Below, piece by piece: positions 17,866 to 26,023 of a stretch of 34,862 nt of DNA. Source of the DNA: an uncultured Prevotella sp. Its GTDB lineage: Bacteria; Bacteroidota; Bacteroidia; Bacteroidales; Bacteroidaceae. The stretch's first letter is position 1. Every line of letters begins with the position of its first letter. The translations under genes and the position numbers were made by a program. The notes beneath the pieces are model-generated. The model saw nothing but the letters and a program-made list of their open reading frames with translations, ran no database searches and was not told the DNA's origin. The stretch is from NCBI GenBank assembly GCA_944320285.1, contig CALUGX010000015.1, forward strand, positions 1 to 34,862, in the 5' to 3' direction.

Positions 17866-19527
17866 ATGAAAAAAACTCTATTCATTCTTTTTGCTGCGCT
17901 GGCGTATGTGTTCGGCGCGTATGCGCAGGAGCAAAAGCCAAGCACGTATGAGACTATCACGCTGGCTGACGAGAATGCCGTGGCCACGTTTGAGTACACA
18001 GGCGTAAGCGGCGTGCATGCCTACGAGTTCACCCCCGTGGTGAGCGGTACTGTCGAGTTCCACGTCGGTTATGGCAGCCAAATGATTTATTCCACGGACG
18101 CCGCCTACAGCGAGGATTCCAAAACGATGCTCAACAAGCAGAAAGACAGTGAAGGCAACTTCTACTTCATGGAAGTGACGGCCGGCACCACTTATTATTT
18201 CACTACGAGCGTGCTTACCGACAACATGACGATGACCGTCAAGTACGGCACGGGCGATCCCGGTATTACTATCACATCAAACTTGAGCGACGGCTCGACT
18301 TACAGCTTGGGCGGACAAAACCTTGAATTGGTGGTAGACCGCACGATAACAGTACAGAATGTCACCATCTCTTACAATGGTGCTGACGGGCAGCTAGTAG
18401 CCGAAGACATCACCGGCTCTGAATACTACAACACCTATTCAAGCAGCAATTATTACATGACGTTCATCTTCGACGCGCTGATCGACTACATGATGGACGG
18501 CGGCAAGCTGACTTACGGTGACACGTTCATTATTACGATTAAAGGCATTGCCGACGCCAACGACCCTGAAAAGATATACGGCACCGACGGAACTTATCAA
18601 ATATCGTTCGTCTTGGGGGAGCCTCTCGCTGAGGTTGTCGGCATACTTCCGGCAGACGGGTCGGAGATTTACACGTATTATCCCGAAGGCGGCGATGAAG
18701 GCTTGGTTACGTTCACCTTCTCCGACGAACTTGACGCCTCGATAAAAGACCAGGTCGTAGTCGAAGTGTCTTACGGCGACAAGGAGGCAGGCAGTTACGG
18801 TCTCCATCATCCTGACTTCACCATCGAGGGCAACACCGTGGTTGTAGATTTGCGCGGAATAATGTTCCCCGCTACCGTAGAGGGCGGACGCGGCTCGTCC
18901 ACGATGCAGCAGACACAAGTGTCCGTGTCAATCAAAGGCCTCATGACAACCGACGGACGCGGTGTGCACACCAACTATCCCAATGCCGGAACTTCAGCCG
19001 TGCTGTCTTTCTATCACGTGGTTAAGGAGGAAATCAATCCAAGCGTGTTCTGGTATCCCGACCAGAGCAAGACCCTCGTGTTCGGCCAGGACAGGGAGGT
19101 TACGTTCTACATCGACGTGCCAATCACTTACGACGGTGTCAACTTGAAGTTCTGGGACGCACGCGGCACCGAACGCAATGTAACGAGGGATGTGGAAAAG
19201 GCACCTCTCGTGTGGGACGACGATATGGATATGTACTCTATAACAGTTTCGCTGGCTGGTACCAACTTCTTCAACCAGGGTATAGAAATATCCCTTATCA
19301 ACGCCAGTCTCATGAACGGCGACAACATGGAGTTCAAGACATTCTACGAAGGGACAATGCCTTCGGGCATAGATAACATAGTTGTTGGCGGAACCAACCC
19401 CGACGAGGTTGTCAAGGTTTATTCCGTTGACGGCGTTCTCGTTAAGGAAGGAGCCGCAGGCACGGTTATGCAGGGCTTGTCAAAGGGGCTGTATATCGTC
19501 AACGGCGTCAAAGTGGCTGTTAAGTGA
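17866..19527 (+). CDS. T9SS-secreted Ig-like surface protein, paralogue of the preceding gene
   Basis: A 553-residue protein with a signal peptide ending AYAQ, an N-terminal jelly-roll-like domain (about 25-130, ATFEYTGVSGVHAYEF, TAGTTYYFTTSV) like the A module of the preceding protein, several Ig-like strands, and a T9SS tail from about residue 500 (SGIDNIVVGGTNPDEVVKVY, SVDGVLVKEGAAG, LSKGLYIVNGVKVAVK). The tail resembles that of the upstream gene closely, including the YIVNG core. Function unknown beyond surface display. It is 82 bp downstream of its paralogue and is the last plus-strand gene before convergent ybeY. Confidence 0.8.
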   Translation: MKKTLFILFAALAYVFGAYAQEQKPSTYETITLADENAVATFEYTGVSGVHAYEFTPVVSGTVEFHVGYGSQMIYSTDAAYSEDSKTMLNKQKDSEGNFYFMEVTAGTTYYFTTSVLTDNMTMTVKYGTGDPGITITSNLSDGSTYSLGGQNLELVVDRTITVQNVTISYNGADGQLVAEDITGSEYYNTYSSSNYYMTFIFDALIDYMMDGGKLTYGDTFIITIKGIADANDPEKIYGTDGTYQISFVLGEPLAEVVGILPADGSEIYTYYPEGGDEGLVTFTFSDELDASIKDQVVVEVSYGDKEAGSYGLHHPDFTIEGNTVVVDLRGIMFPATVEGGRGSSTMQQTQVSVSIKGLMTTDGRGVHTNYPNAGTSAVLSFYHVVKEEINPSVFWYPDQSKTLVFGQDREVTFYIDVPITYDGVNLKFWDARGTERNVTRDVEKAPLVWDDDMDMYSITVSLAGTNFFNQGIEISLINASLMNGDNMEFKTFYEGTMPSGIDNIVVGGTNPDEVVKVYSVDGVLVKEGAAGTVMQGLSKGLYIVNGVKVAVK

Positions 19528-19610
19528 TACTGTCTGATGAAGTCCGGGGCGTATAGCGATGTCCTTAACGCCCGTGCTGCCGCAACTGTTTGATAGCGGT
19601 AACTAAAATT

Positions 19611-19645
19611 AAAGGGTGCGCTTTGAACTGCAAAGCGCACCCTTT
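19611..19645. terminator. Bidirectional intrinsic terminator between convergent genes
   Basis: Perfect 15-bp arms AAAGGGTGCGCTTTG (19611-19625) and CAAAGCGCACCCTTT (19631-19645) with loop AACTG; the A/T flanks give a T-run on both strands. It lies between the T9SS gene and ybeY. The sequence resembles the AAAGGGCACGTTTTGC hairpin core of the mosaic elements at 8913 and 28212, suggesting a common origin. Confidence 0.85.
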
Positions 19646-19662
19646 TTCGTGTCAAGTTGTGT

Positions 19663-20082
19663 TTATTCACCTTCCCTCATCTCCAATGCTTCGTTTTCGG
19701 CCTGTTCCATTATCTCGCGCTCGCCGGGCCCTTTGTCGTTGATGCCGCAGAGGTGGAGTATGCCGTGGATGATGACGCGGTGCAGCTCGTCGTCGTACTG
19801 TTTGCCCAGCTGTTCGGCGTTGGAGCGCACTGTGTCGAGCGATATTACTATGTCGCCGTTGATGGTGTCGCCCTCGTCGTAGTCGAAGGTGATGATGTCC
19901 GTGTAATAGTCGTGTCCGAGGTATTCGCGGTTCACTTCGAGTATCTTCTCGTCGCTGACGAACATATATCCTATCTCGCCAGTCTTGCGACCGTATTTGG
20001 CCGCCACAGCCTTTATCCAGGCTGTTGTTTCGCGGTGTTTTATTTTCGGCGCCTTTACGCCGTCGGTGTTGTAGGTAATCAT
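19663..20082 (-). CDS. ybeY: Endoribonuclease YbeY, rRNA maturation factor
   Basis: A 139-residue cytoplasmic metalloprotein needed for 16S rRNA 3'-end maturation and ribosome quality control. It shows SDEKILEVNREYLGHDYYTD, ITFDYDEGDTINGDIVIS and the zinc-site segment HGILHLCGINDKGPGEREIM, corresponding to the family's H-x3-H-x5-H/D motif; the third ligand position here reads Asn-Asp where many homologues have Asp-His. Length is normal. coaD lies 86 bp upstream on the same strand, with an inverted pair of 7-bp arrays in the gap. Confidence 0.93.
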   Translation of the reverse strand: MITYNTDGVKAPKIKHRETTAWIKAVAAKYGRKTGEIGYMFVSDEKILEVNREYLGHDYYTDIITFDYDEGDTINGDIVISLDTVRSNAEQLGKQYDDELHRVIIHGILHLCGINDKGPGEREIMEQAENEALEMREGE

Positions 20083-20091
20083 TGTTTTTAG

Positions 20092-20187
20092 TTAAGAATT
20101 AAGAGTTATGAATTAAGAGTTAAGAAATTTTCCGTTCAATGGCAAAACATTCTTTCCTAATTCTTAATTCATAACTCTCTTAATTTT
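20092..20187. repeat. Inverted pair of 7-bp repeat arrays between coaD and ybeY
   Basis: The left array (20092-20127) reads AAGAATT, AAGAGTT, ATGAATT, AAGAGTT, AAGAA; the right array (about 20156-20187) is its near-exact inverted counterpart with a 2-bp insertion. A 28-nt core separates them. The right array encodes the last residues of CoaD (KLREL and stop). Confidence 0.75.
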
Positions 20188-20636
20188 TCAGGCAGGAATT
20201 CGCTGACGTCCAGGCCGAAGTGCATCAGCTCGCGCACCATGCTCGACGAGACACAGGCCAGGTGCGGCTCCGTGAACATCACGAGGGTGTCAACGCCGCC
20301 GATCTTGCGGTTGATGTCGGCCTGTTCGCGCTCGTACTCGAAGTCCTTGACGCTGCGCACGCCCTTGATGATGAAGCGCGCGCCCTCGCGACGTGCGAAG
20401 TCAACGGCCAGGTCGCCGTATGCCTTGACCTCCACACGCGGCTCGCCGGCGTACAGCCGCGTTATGTCCTCGACGCGCTTGTCGGCGCTGTACATATATT
20501 TCTTGTCGATGTTGACGCCCACGCCGATGACGATGCGGTCGAACAGGGGCAGGGCGCGGCGCACGATGGAGTCGTGTCCCGTGGTGAAGGGGTCGAAGCT
20601 GCCGGGAAAAACGGCTGTTTTTAATTCATGTTTCAT
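20169..20636 (-). CDS. coaD: Pantetheine-phosphate adenylyltransferase
   Basis: A 155-residue cytoplasmic enzyme transferring AMP from ATP to 4'-phosphopantetheine, the penultimate step of CoA synthesis. Clear nucleotidyltransferase motifs are present: GSFDPFTTGH (phosphate-binding HxGH-type), KGVRSVKDFEYE and SSSMVRELMHFG near the C-terminus. Length is normal. The start codon at 20636 and the first residues (MKHELK) come from a 7-bp repeat array, and the last five residues come from another array. The Fic remnant lies 66 bp upstream on the same strand. Confidence 0.95.
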   Translation of the reverse strand: MKHELKTAVFPGSFDPFTTGHDSIVRRALPLFDRIVIGVGVNIDKKYMYSADKRVEDITRLYAGEPRVEVKAYGDLAVDFARREGARFIIKGVRSVKDFEYEREQADINRKIGGVDTLVMFTEPHLACVSSSMVRELMHFGLDVSEFLPEKLREL

Positions 20637-20651
20637 AATTCACAATTCATG
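20622..20651. repeat. 7-bp repeat array containing the coaD start codon
   Basis: On the minus strand the steps are ATGAATT, GTGAATT, ATGAAAC, ATGAATT, AAAAAC. The coaD start codon is one of these ATGs. Confidence 0.7.
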
Positions 20652-20702
20652 GTTAGGCTGCGCCGTTGGCGGTTTGGTGATTGCAGACATTCCTTGTTCG
20701 GT

Positions 20703-20990
20703 TCATCTGTTGTTCTTGTTTATCAGGTTGACTATTACTTTCACGATGGTGTCTTTTTCCTCCGTTCGGCTTTCGGCTATCATCAGCGTGAGTGCCACGA
20801 GAGCATTGTCGGCGATGCGTTTGCCGCCGTCAGGCCGGTATAGTATGCCGTTCCGTTCGAGGAACCATAGGAAAAGGGTGGCAGCTATGCGCTTGTTGCC
20901 GTCAAGGTTGACTCTGACGGTCGTTTCACCGTCAGGTGTATTGTATATTATGACTTTATTGTCGCCCGTCTGTTTCAATTCATAATTCAT
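20703..20990 (-). pseudogene. Internally deleted RhuM-Fic family protein (95-residue in-frame remnant)
   Basis: Residues about 10-27 (NKVIIYNTPDGETTVRV) match the extreme N-terminus of the RhuM virulence-protein family as I know it. Residues about 29-95 (LDGNKRIAATLFLWFLERNG, ILYRPDGGKRIADNALVALT, MIAESRTEEKDT, VIVNLINKNN) match the C-terminal end of the Fic domain attached to RhuM proteins in Bacteroidetes. The usual protein is about 330 residues, so some 230 residues including most of RhuM and the catalytic His of the HPFxDGNKR motif are missing; only DGNKR remains. The junction is near base 20908. AMP-transferase activity is not expected. The start codon lies in a 7-bp array. It might still be translated in the ruvB-coaD run. 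Confidence 0.75.
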
Positions 20991-21060
20991 AATTCATAAT
21001 TCACAATTCATATCCGTGTTTGTTTTCATGGCGCCGGCCCTGTCATGAATTATGAATTAT
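20977..21060. repeat. Inverted 7-bp repeat arrays between ruvB and the Fic remnant
   Basis: AATTCAT, AATTCAT, AATTCAT, AATTCAC, AATTCAT (about 20978-21012) faces ATGAATT, ATGAATT (about 21045-21058), with 16-bp perfect arms around a short core. The array gives the remnant its start codon and codes the last residues and stop of RuvB (YNS and stop at 21050). Confidence 0.75.
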
Positions 21061-22090
21061 AGAAGAGGTCGGGCTCTGCTGTGTTCGAGCCGAGAATGTT
21101 GCGGCCGAAGTGTCGGTAAGCCAGTTCCGTTGCCATGCGTCCGCGGGGTGTGCGCTTGATGAAGCCCTCCATTATGAGGTAGGGCTCGTAGACTTCCTCC
21201 ACGGTGCCGGCGTCTTCGCCTATTGCCGTGGCTATGGTTGTTATGCCCACCGGACCTCCGCGGAACTTGTCTATGATGGTCAGCAGTATTTTGTTGTCTA
21301 TTTCGTCGAGACCGTACTGGTCGATGTTCAATGCCGTGAGGGCCACGCGGGCTATGGCCGTGTCGATGCGTCCCGTGCCTTTTACCTGTGCAAAGTCACG
21401 CACGCGGCGCAGCAGGGCGTTGGCTATTCGGGGCGTGCCGCGGCTGCGGCGTGCTATTTCCACGGCTGCGTCGTCGTCGATGGGCACTTTCAGTATCATG
21501 GCCGAGCGTCGTATGATGCGCGTGAGCGTCTCCGGGTCGTAGTATTCAAGATGCAGGTTGATGCCGAAGCGTGCTCGCAGCGGGGCGGTGAGCAGTCCGC
21601 TGCGGGTGGTTGCCCCGATGAGGGTGAAGGGGTTTAGGTCTATCTGTATCGAGCGCGCCGACGGTCCCTTGTCAATCATAATGTCGATGCGGTAGTCCTC
21701 CATCGCCGAGTAGAGGTATTCCTCCACGACGGGTGAGAGGCGGTGTATCTCATCGATGAAGAGCACGTCACGCGGTTCGAGCGATGTCAGTATGCCGGCC
21801 AGGTCGCCCGGCTTGTCGAGCACGGGGCCGCTTGTCAGTTTGAAGCCCACTCCCAGCTCGTTGGCGATGATGTTGCTCAGGGTAGTCTTGCCCAGTCCGG
21901 GCGGGCCGTGCAGCAGGGTGTGGTCGAGCGGTTCGCCGCGGTATTTGGCCGCCTCGACGAACACTTCGAGGTTTTCCACCACCTTCTGTTGTCCGCTGAA
22001 GTCGCCGAAGCGCAGCGGTCTCAGTGCGTTCTCAAATTCCTTTTCGGATGATGATAGCGTTTCTTTCCGTATGTCGAAGTCGTTTCCCAT
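21050..22090 (-). CDS. ruvB: Holliday junction branch-migration helicase RuvB
   Basis: A 346-residue AAA+ motor that with RuvA drives branch migration of Holliday junctions. It shows [12 protein letters not shown], Walker [13 protein letters not shown], Walker [12 protein letters not shown], sensor 1 [11 protein letters not shown], arginine finger context PLRARFGI, and the C-terminal winged helix ([32 protein letters not shown]). Length is normal. The last few residues are coded by repeat sequence. It has its own -7 promoter element after the terminator of the S46 gene. It is the first gene of the run to ybeY. Confidence 0.96.
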   Translation of the reverse strand: MGNDFDIRKETLSSSEKEFENALRPLRFGDFSGQQKVVENLEVFVEAAKYRGEPLDHTLLHGPPGLGKTTLSNIIANELGVGFKLTSGPVLDKPGDLAGILTSLEPRDVLFIDEIHRLSPVVEEYLYSAMEDYRIDIMIDKGPSARSIQIDLNPFTLIGATTRSGLLTAPLRARFGINLHLEYYDPETLTRIIRRSAMILKVPIDDDAAVEIARRSRGTPRIANALLRRVRDFAQVKGTGRIDTAIARVALTALNIDQYGLDEIDNKILLTIIDKFRGGPVGITTIATAIGEDAGTVEEVYEPYLIMEGFIKRTPRGRMATELAYRHFGRNILGSNTAEPDLFYNS

Positions 22091-22115
22091 TTAGCGTGTT
22101 ATACTCTGTCGGCTG

Positions 22116-22123
22116 CAAAGATA
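22116..22123 (-). promoter_or_regulatory. -7 promoter element TATCTTTG for ruvB
   Basis: On the minus strand TATCTTTG matches TAnnTTTG exactly, 25 nt before the ruvB ATG. No good -33 TTTG at 19 nt. It lies just past the terminator-like hairpin of the upstream gene. Confidence 0.65.
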
Positions 22124-22151
22124 CAAAAAAGTAGTAAAACACCCACCCAAA

Positions 22152-22214
22152 CAATCCCCAAAAACCCACCCCAGCCTTCCCGGAGGGAGGGCTGGGGTGG
22201 GTTTTTGGGGATTG
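22152..22214. terminator. Very long perfect hairpin made of two mosaic-element ends
   Basis: Perfect 25-bp arms (22152-22176 and 22190-22214; core AAACCCACCCCAGCC / GGCTGGGGTGGGTTT) with an inner TCCC/GGGA pair. It begins 16 nt after the S46 stop codon and precedes the ruvB promoter. It looks like two CCCACCCC-type element ends fused head to head, now acting as a terminator or cruciform. Confidence 0.7.
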
Positions 22215-22229
22215 GTGGTTGTGTTGTTA

Positions 22230-24344
22230 TTATTTAGCGTTGATTTCCTTCAAGAGGCGGTCGGCGTGGCCCCATTTGTCCATCATGAAGAGCACGTAGC
22301 GGATGTCAACGCCGATGCAGCGTGCGAGGTTCTTCTCGAAGTAGATGTCGCTCGACAGGCTGTCCCAGTTGCCGTCGAATGCCAGTCCGATGAGCTCGCC
22401 CTTGCCGTTGAACATCGGCGAGCCGCTGTTGCCGCCCGTGATGTCGTTGTTGGTGAGGAAGCACAGCTGCATCTTGCCTGTGGTCTTGTCCTGGTAGGGT
22501 CCGAAGTCTTTTGCCGAGAGCAGCTCGTGCATGATAGGCTCGGCGAAGTATTCCGGTATGTCGGCCGCCTTCTTCATCTTCTCCACGATGCTCTCGGCCG
22601 TGGTGTAATATCCTGACGGCGAGCCGTTCATCGTGAAGCCTCCCACGCGGCCGTAGCTCAGGCGCATCGTCATGTTGGCATCGCTGTAGTGGGGCAGGTC
22701 CTGCTCCATACGCAGCTTGGCCGCGCAGAGGTATTTTTCCTGGTCGGCGATGGAGTCGGCTATTCCGCCAAGGGCTTCGCTTTGTTCGGCTAAGTATTCT
22801 TGCAGGCTGATGCCCAGCTGTACGCCGAGGTCGTCGTTAAAGCCCTTCTTGTTGAAATACAGCTTCTTGCCGCTCTTCATCAGTATGGATTTCTTGTAGA
22901 GGCGGTCTACGTAGGCCGTGTAGTCGCCGCCGAAGTCGGCGTCGATGGTCTTGTATATCGATGGCAGGTAGTCGGGCGTTACGTGCTCGCGGTAGTTCTT
23001 CAGCAGTGCCGCCAGCACCTCCTTGTCCAAGGCCTCGTCCCACGAGTCGCTGTTGTCTTCAAACTCGATGTACTGCTTCTTGTCGTTGTCTTCGGGCCCT
23101 TTTACCTCCATGCCGTTGCCGGCTTTGAGGGCGCGCGTCACGATTTCGCTCGTGCCGAGGAATGTCTCGGTGAAGTAGTAGAACGCCCTCATGCGCTCGA
23201 ACCGCCGGCCGTAGAGCTTTGCCATGAGGTCGAAGTCCAGCTTGCCCTTGAGGTATCCCGTGGTGTCCTGCCAGTGGCGCAGGCGCAGTTCGTAGGCCCG
23301 TTTCTGCTCTATTATGCCGATGGAATCGATACATTTGTTCATTCCCATCGAATTTTTCCAGTAGTTTGCGCTCTGGGCGAACTTTGAGTCATACTTTATG
23401 CGCACGGCTTCGTCGGCGTTCATGTGGCGCTTCATGATGTCCTGTTTCAGCGTGCGCACCTGCACACGTGTCTCGTTGCCTGCGTCGCGCATCTCGCGTA
23501 TGCCGTAAGACGAGAGGTAACGCTCCGTGCTTCCGGGATAGCCCACGGTCATCGCGAAGTCGCCGTCCTTATATCCTGCCAGCGACACGCGCGCCCACGT
23601 TGCCGGCTTGTAGGGCACGTTGCGCTCCGAGTATTCCGCCGGGCCGTTGGTCTCCGGGTCGGCATATATGCGGAACACGCTGAAGTCGCACGTCTGGCGC
23701 GGCCACATCCAGTTGTCAGTCTCGCCGCCGAACTTGCCCATCGACTTCGGCACGGTGAACACTAACCTCACGTCGGGGAACAGTTGGTACGTCGTGGCGT
23801 AATACTGGTTGCCCTCGTAGTAGGGGTCTATCTCCACGTGGTACGACTTGTCGATGCGTTTCACCGAGTCAGTCATCACGGCGGCTATCGAGTCGATAAG
23901 CTCGTCCTGCCTGTCATAGTCCATGCCGTCTATGCCCAAGGCCTTCAGGCGCGCCGTAACGTCCTGTTGGCTGATCATGAAGCTCACAAAGAGGTTCTCG
24001 TTTGGCAGCTCGTCTTTTGTCGTCTTGGCATAAAATCCGTTGAGCATATAGTCGTGTTCAACGGTGGAATGGCTGCGGATTGCCTCGAAACCGCAGTGGT
24101 GGTTGGTGAAGACGAGGCCGTCGGGCGACACCACCACGCCCGAACAGAAGCCTCCGAAGAGCACCACCGAGCCTTTTACGGCGCGGTCGCCTTGGTAAAG
24201 TTGTTCGTAAGGCAGGCTGAAGCCGTAAGCCTGCATCTGGCTGTACACCGCCTGCGGCAGGTTGTACAGTGTCCACATACCCTCGTCCGCTTTCGCCGGC
24301 AAGAGGGCCAAAAGACCTAAGATTAACGTTGATAACTTCTTCAT
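22230..24344 (-). CDS. S46-family dipeptidyl-peptidase, DPP7-like
   Basis: A 704-residue exported serine exopeptidase releasing N-terminal dipeptides, important in amino-acid-fermenting Bacteroidales. Signal peptide about 1-19 (ends AKA), then the conserved DEGMW start. Catalytic residues visible: His83 (TNHHCGF), Asp210 (GETDNWMWPR) and Ser640 (GGNSGSP). The residue 18 positions after the catalytic Ser is Gly658 (LAFDGNWD). In Porphyromonas gingivalis, from memory, this position is Arg673 in DPP11 (cuts after Asp/Glu) and Gly in DPP7 (hydrophobic), so a DPP7-type specificity is likely. Acts in the periplasm. It lies 125 bp downstream of the flippase gene on the same strand. Confidence 0.93.
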   Translation of the reverse strand: MKKLSTLILGLLALLPAKADEGMWTLYNLPQAVYSQMQAYGFSLPYEQLYQGDRAVKGSVVLFGGFCSGVVVSPDGLVFTNHHCGFEAIRSHSTVEHDYMLNGFYAKTTKDELPNENLFVSFMISQQDVTARLKALGIDGMDYDRQDELIDSIAAVMTDSVKRIDKSYHVEIDPYYEGNQYYATTYQLFPDVRLVFTVPKSMGKFGGETDNWMWPRQTCDFSVFRIYADPETNGPAEYSERNVPYKPATWARVSLAGYKDGDFAMTVGYPGSTERYLSSYGIREMRDAGNETRVQVRTLKQDIMKRHMNADEAVRIKYDSKFAQSANYWKNSMGMNKCIDSIGIIEQKRAYELRLRHWQDTTGYLKGKLDFDLMAKLYGRRFERMRAFYYFTETFLGTSEIVTRALKAGNGMEVKGPEDNDKKQYIEFEDNSDSWDEALDKEVLAALLKNYREHVTPDYLPSIYKTIDADFGGDYTAYVDRLYKKSILMKSGKKLYFNKKGFNDDLGVQLGISLQEYLAEQSEALGGIADSIADQEKYLCAAKLRMEQDLPHYSDANMTMRLSYGRVGGFTMNGSPSGYYTTAESIVEKMKKAADIPEYFAEPIMHELLSAKDFGPYQDKTTGKMQLCFLTNNDITGGNSGSPMFNGKGELIGLAFDGNWDSLSSDIYFEKNLARCIGVDIRYVLFMMDKWGHADRLLKEINAK

Positions 24345-24436
24345 TGTGTATTGTTTTTATAATGAGATTGATTGTTTTTACTGTTATGCGGCTTTACGGT
24401 GAATTCTACGGTTTGCGGCAAGCGCGGTATGGCGTT

Positions 24437-24489
24437 AAGCCTTTCTCACCTTTTCACTTTTTCACCTTCTCACCTTTTCACTTTTTCAA
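24437..24489. repeat. CTTTTTCAC-type 9-bp repeats at the flippase 3' end
   Basis: Steps CTTTCTCAC, CTTTTCACT, TTTTCACCT, TCTCACCTT, TTCACTTTT span the end of the flippase (its last codons, EKVKR and stop, are coded here on the minus strand) and the gap behind it. The same units code the signal-peptide core of the S41 protease. Confidence 0.6.
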
Positions 24490-25960
24490 TGATTTGCCTG
24501 AGCGGGAAGTCGCGCTTCACAATCATCGCGGCGAATAGCGCGAGCAGCAACGTGTTCACGCAGATGGCTCCCCATACGGGCAGCGAGGCGTTGGCGTGGC
24601 GCATCAGGAGGCACACGGCGGCGGCCACGGCGACGTAGAGCAGGATGTCCTTCACGGGGTAAGCTATGGGGTAATGCCGCTGGCCCACTAAGTATGAGAG
24701 CAGCATCGCCGTGCAGTAGCCCGCAAAGCCGGCCCAGGCGCACGCCATATATCCGTAGCGCGGCACGAAGATTACGTTTACGGCGATGAGCACCAGGCAG
24801 CCTGCCCCTGAGAACCATGCGCCCCAGATGGTCTTGTCGATGAGTTTGTACCAGAACGACAGGTTGAAGTAGACGCCCATCATGATTTCAGCCGCCATGA
24901 CAATCGGCACGACGTCGAGCCCCTCCCAGTAGTCGCGCCCTATGAGATGCTTCAGTATGTCCATGTATCCGATGACGGCGAGGAAGGCCAGCAGGGTGAA
25001 GATTACAAAGAACTTCATCGCCCGGGCGTAAGTGTCGCGGTTGTCCTTGTCTTTCGACTTGCCGAAGACGAACGGCTCGTAAGCGTAGCGGAAGGCCTGG
25101 GTTATCATGGCCATTATCATCGCTATCTTGCTGGCCGCGCCGTAGATGCCGAGCTGCGCGTGGGCGTCGGTGCCGTGGTAGATGTACGGGAAGAGGATTT
25201 TGTCTGCCGTCTGGTTCAGTATGCCCGCGATGCCGAGCACGAGGATGGGCCACGAGTAGCCGAGCATCCGGCGCAGCAGGGCGCGGTCGAGGACGTAGCG
25301 GAAGCCCGTGAGTTCCTTCACCAACAGCAGCATCAGCATGGCCGAGCAGAACAGGTTGATGTAAAAGGCGTAGCCAACGCCTACTTCGGGCGAGTAGACC
25401 TGTCCCACAAAGCCCTCTCCGCCCGCGCTTTCGTACCACTTGGGCAGCGCGAGGAAGAACACCAGGTTGAGCACTATCGACATTATTATGTTAGCCAGCT
25501 TGAGGACGGCGAACTTCACCGGTCGTTTCTTATACCTGAGGTAGGCGAACGGTATGCACTGGAAGGCATCCAAGGCCACGGTTATCGCCATCACCCAGAT
25601 GTACGAAGGGTGGTCGGCGTAGCCCATCGCCGATGAAATGGGCGAAATGAACGTCAGCACAATCACTACGAACAGGAGCGACGTGAAGCCGACGGACACG
25701 AGCGCGGTGGAGTAGACCCGTGCGGGGTCTTCGCCCTCCTTGTTGGCGAAGCGGAAGAATGTTGTCTCCATTCCGTATGTCAGTATTACGAGCAGCAGTG
25801 CCGTGTAAGCGTAGACGTTGGTGATGACGCCGTAGCCGCCGCCGGCCGCCGACAGTGTGGCGGTGTACAATGGTACGAGCAGGTAGTTGAGAAACCTGCC
25901 CACGATGCTGCTCAAGCCGTAGATCGCAGTGTCCTTTGCGAGAGTTCTAAGGTTGGCCAT
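24470..25960 (-). CDS. Polysaccharide/oligosaccharide flippase (MOP superfamily)
   Basis: A 496-residue multi-pass inner-membrane protein with about 12-14 hydrophobic helices and the N-terminal pattern LAKDTAIYGLSSIVGRFLNYLL, quoted here as LAKDTAIYGLSSIVG then RFLNYLLVPLYT, common to Bacteroidetes flippases next to ruvB. It would move lipid-linked glycans or similar across the inner membrane for capsule, LPS or protein O-glycan assembly. No glycosyltransferase genes are adjacent, so the substrate is open. Starts at ATG 25960. No clear promoter element upstream. Confidence 0.85.
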   Translation of the reverse strand: MANLRTLAKDTAIYGLSSIVGRFLNYLLVPLYTATLSAAGGGYGVITNVYAYTALLLVILTYGMETTFFRFANKEGEDPARVYSTALVSVGFTSLLFVVIVLTFISPISSAMGYADHPSYIWVMAITVALDAFQCIPFAYLRYKKRPVKFAVLKLANIIMSIVLNLVFFLALPKWYESAGGEGFVGQVYSPEVGVGYAFYINLFCSAMLMLLLVKELTGFRYVLDRALLRRMLGYSWPILVLGIAGILNQTADKILFPYIYHGTDAHAQLGIYGAASKIAMIMAMITQAFRYAYEPFVFGKSKDKDNRDTYARAMKFFVIFTLLAFLAVIGYMDILKHLIGRDYWEGLDVVPIVMAAEIMMGVYFNLSFWYKLIDKTIWGAWFSGAGCLVLIAVNVIFVPRYGYMACAWAGFAGYCTAMLLSYLVGQRHYPIAYPVKDILLYVAVAAAVCLLMRHANASLPVWGAICVNTLLLALFAAMIVKRDFPLRQIIEKVKR

Positions 25961-26023
25961 GATGTTTAAAAGTTATATTTATACATTATTCTAATTTATG
26001 CGTTTATTGGCGTAAACAACCAT

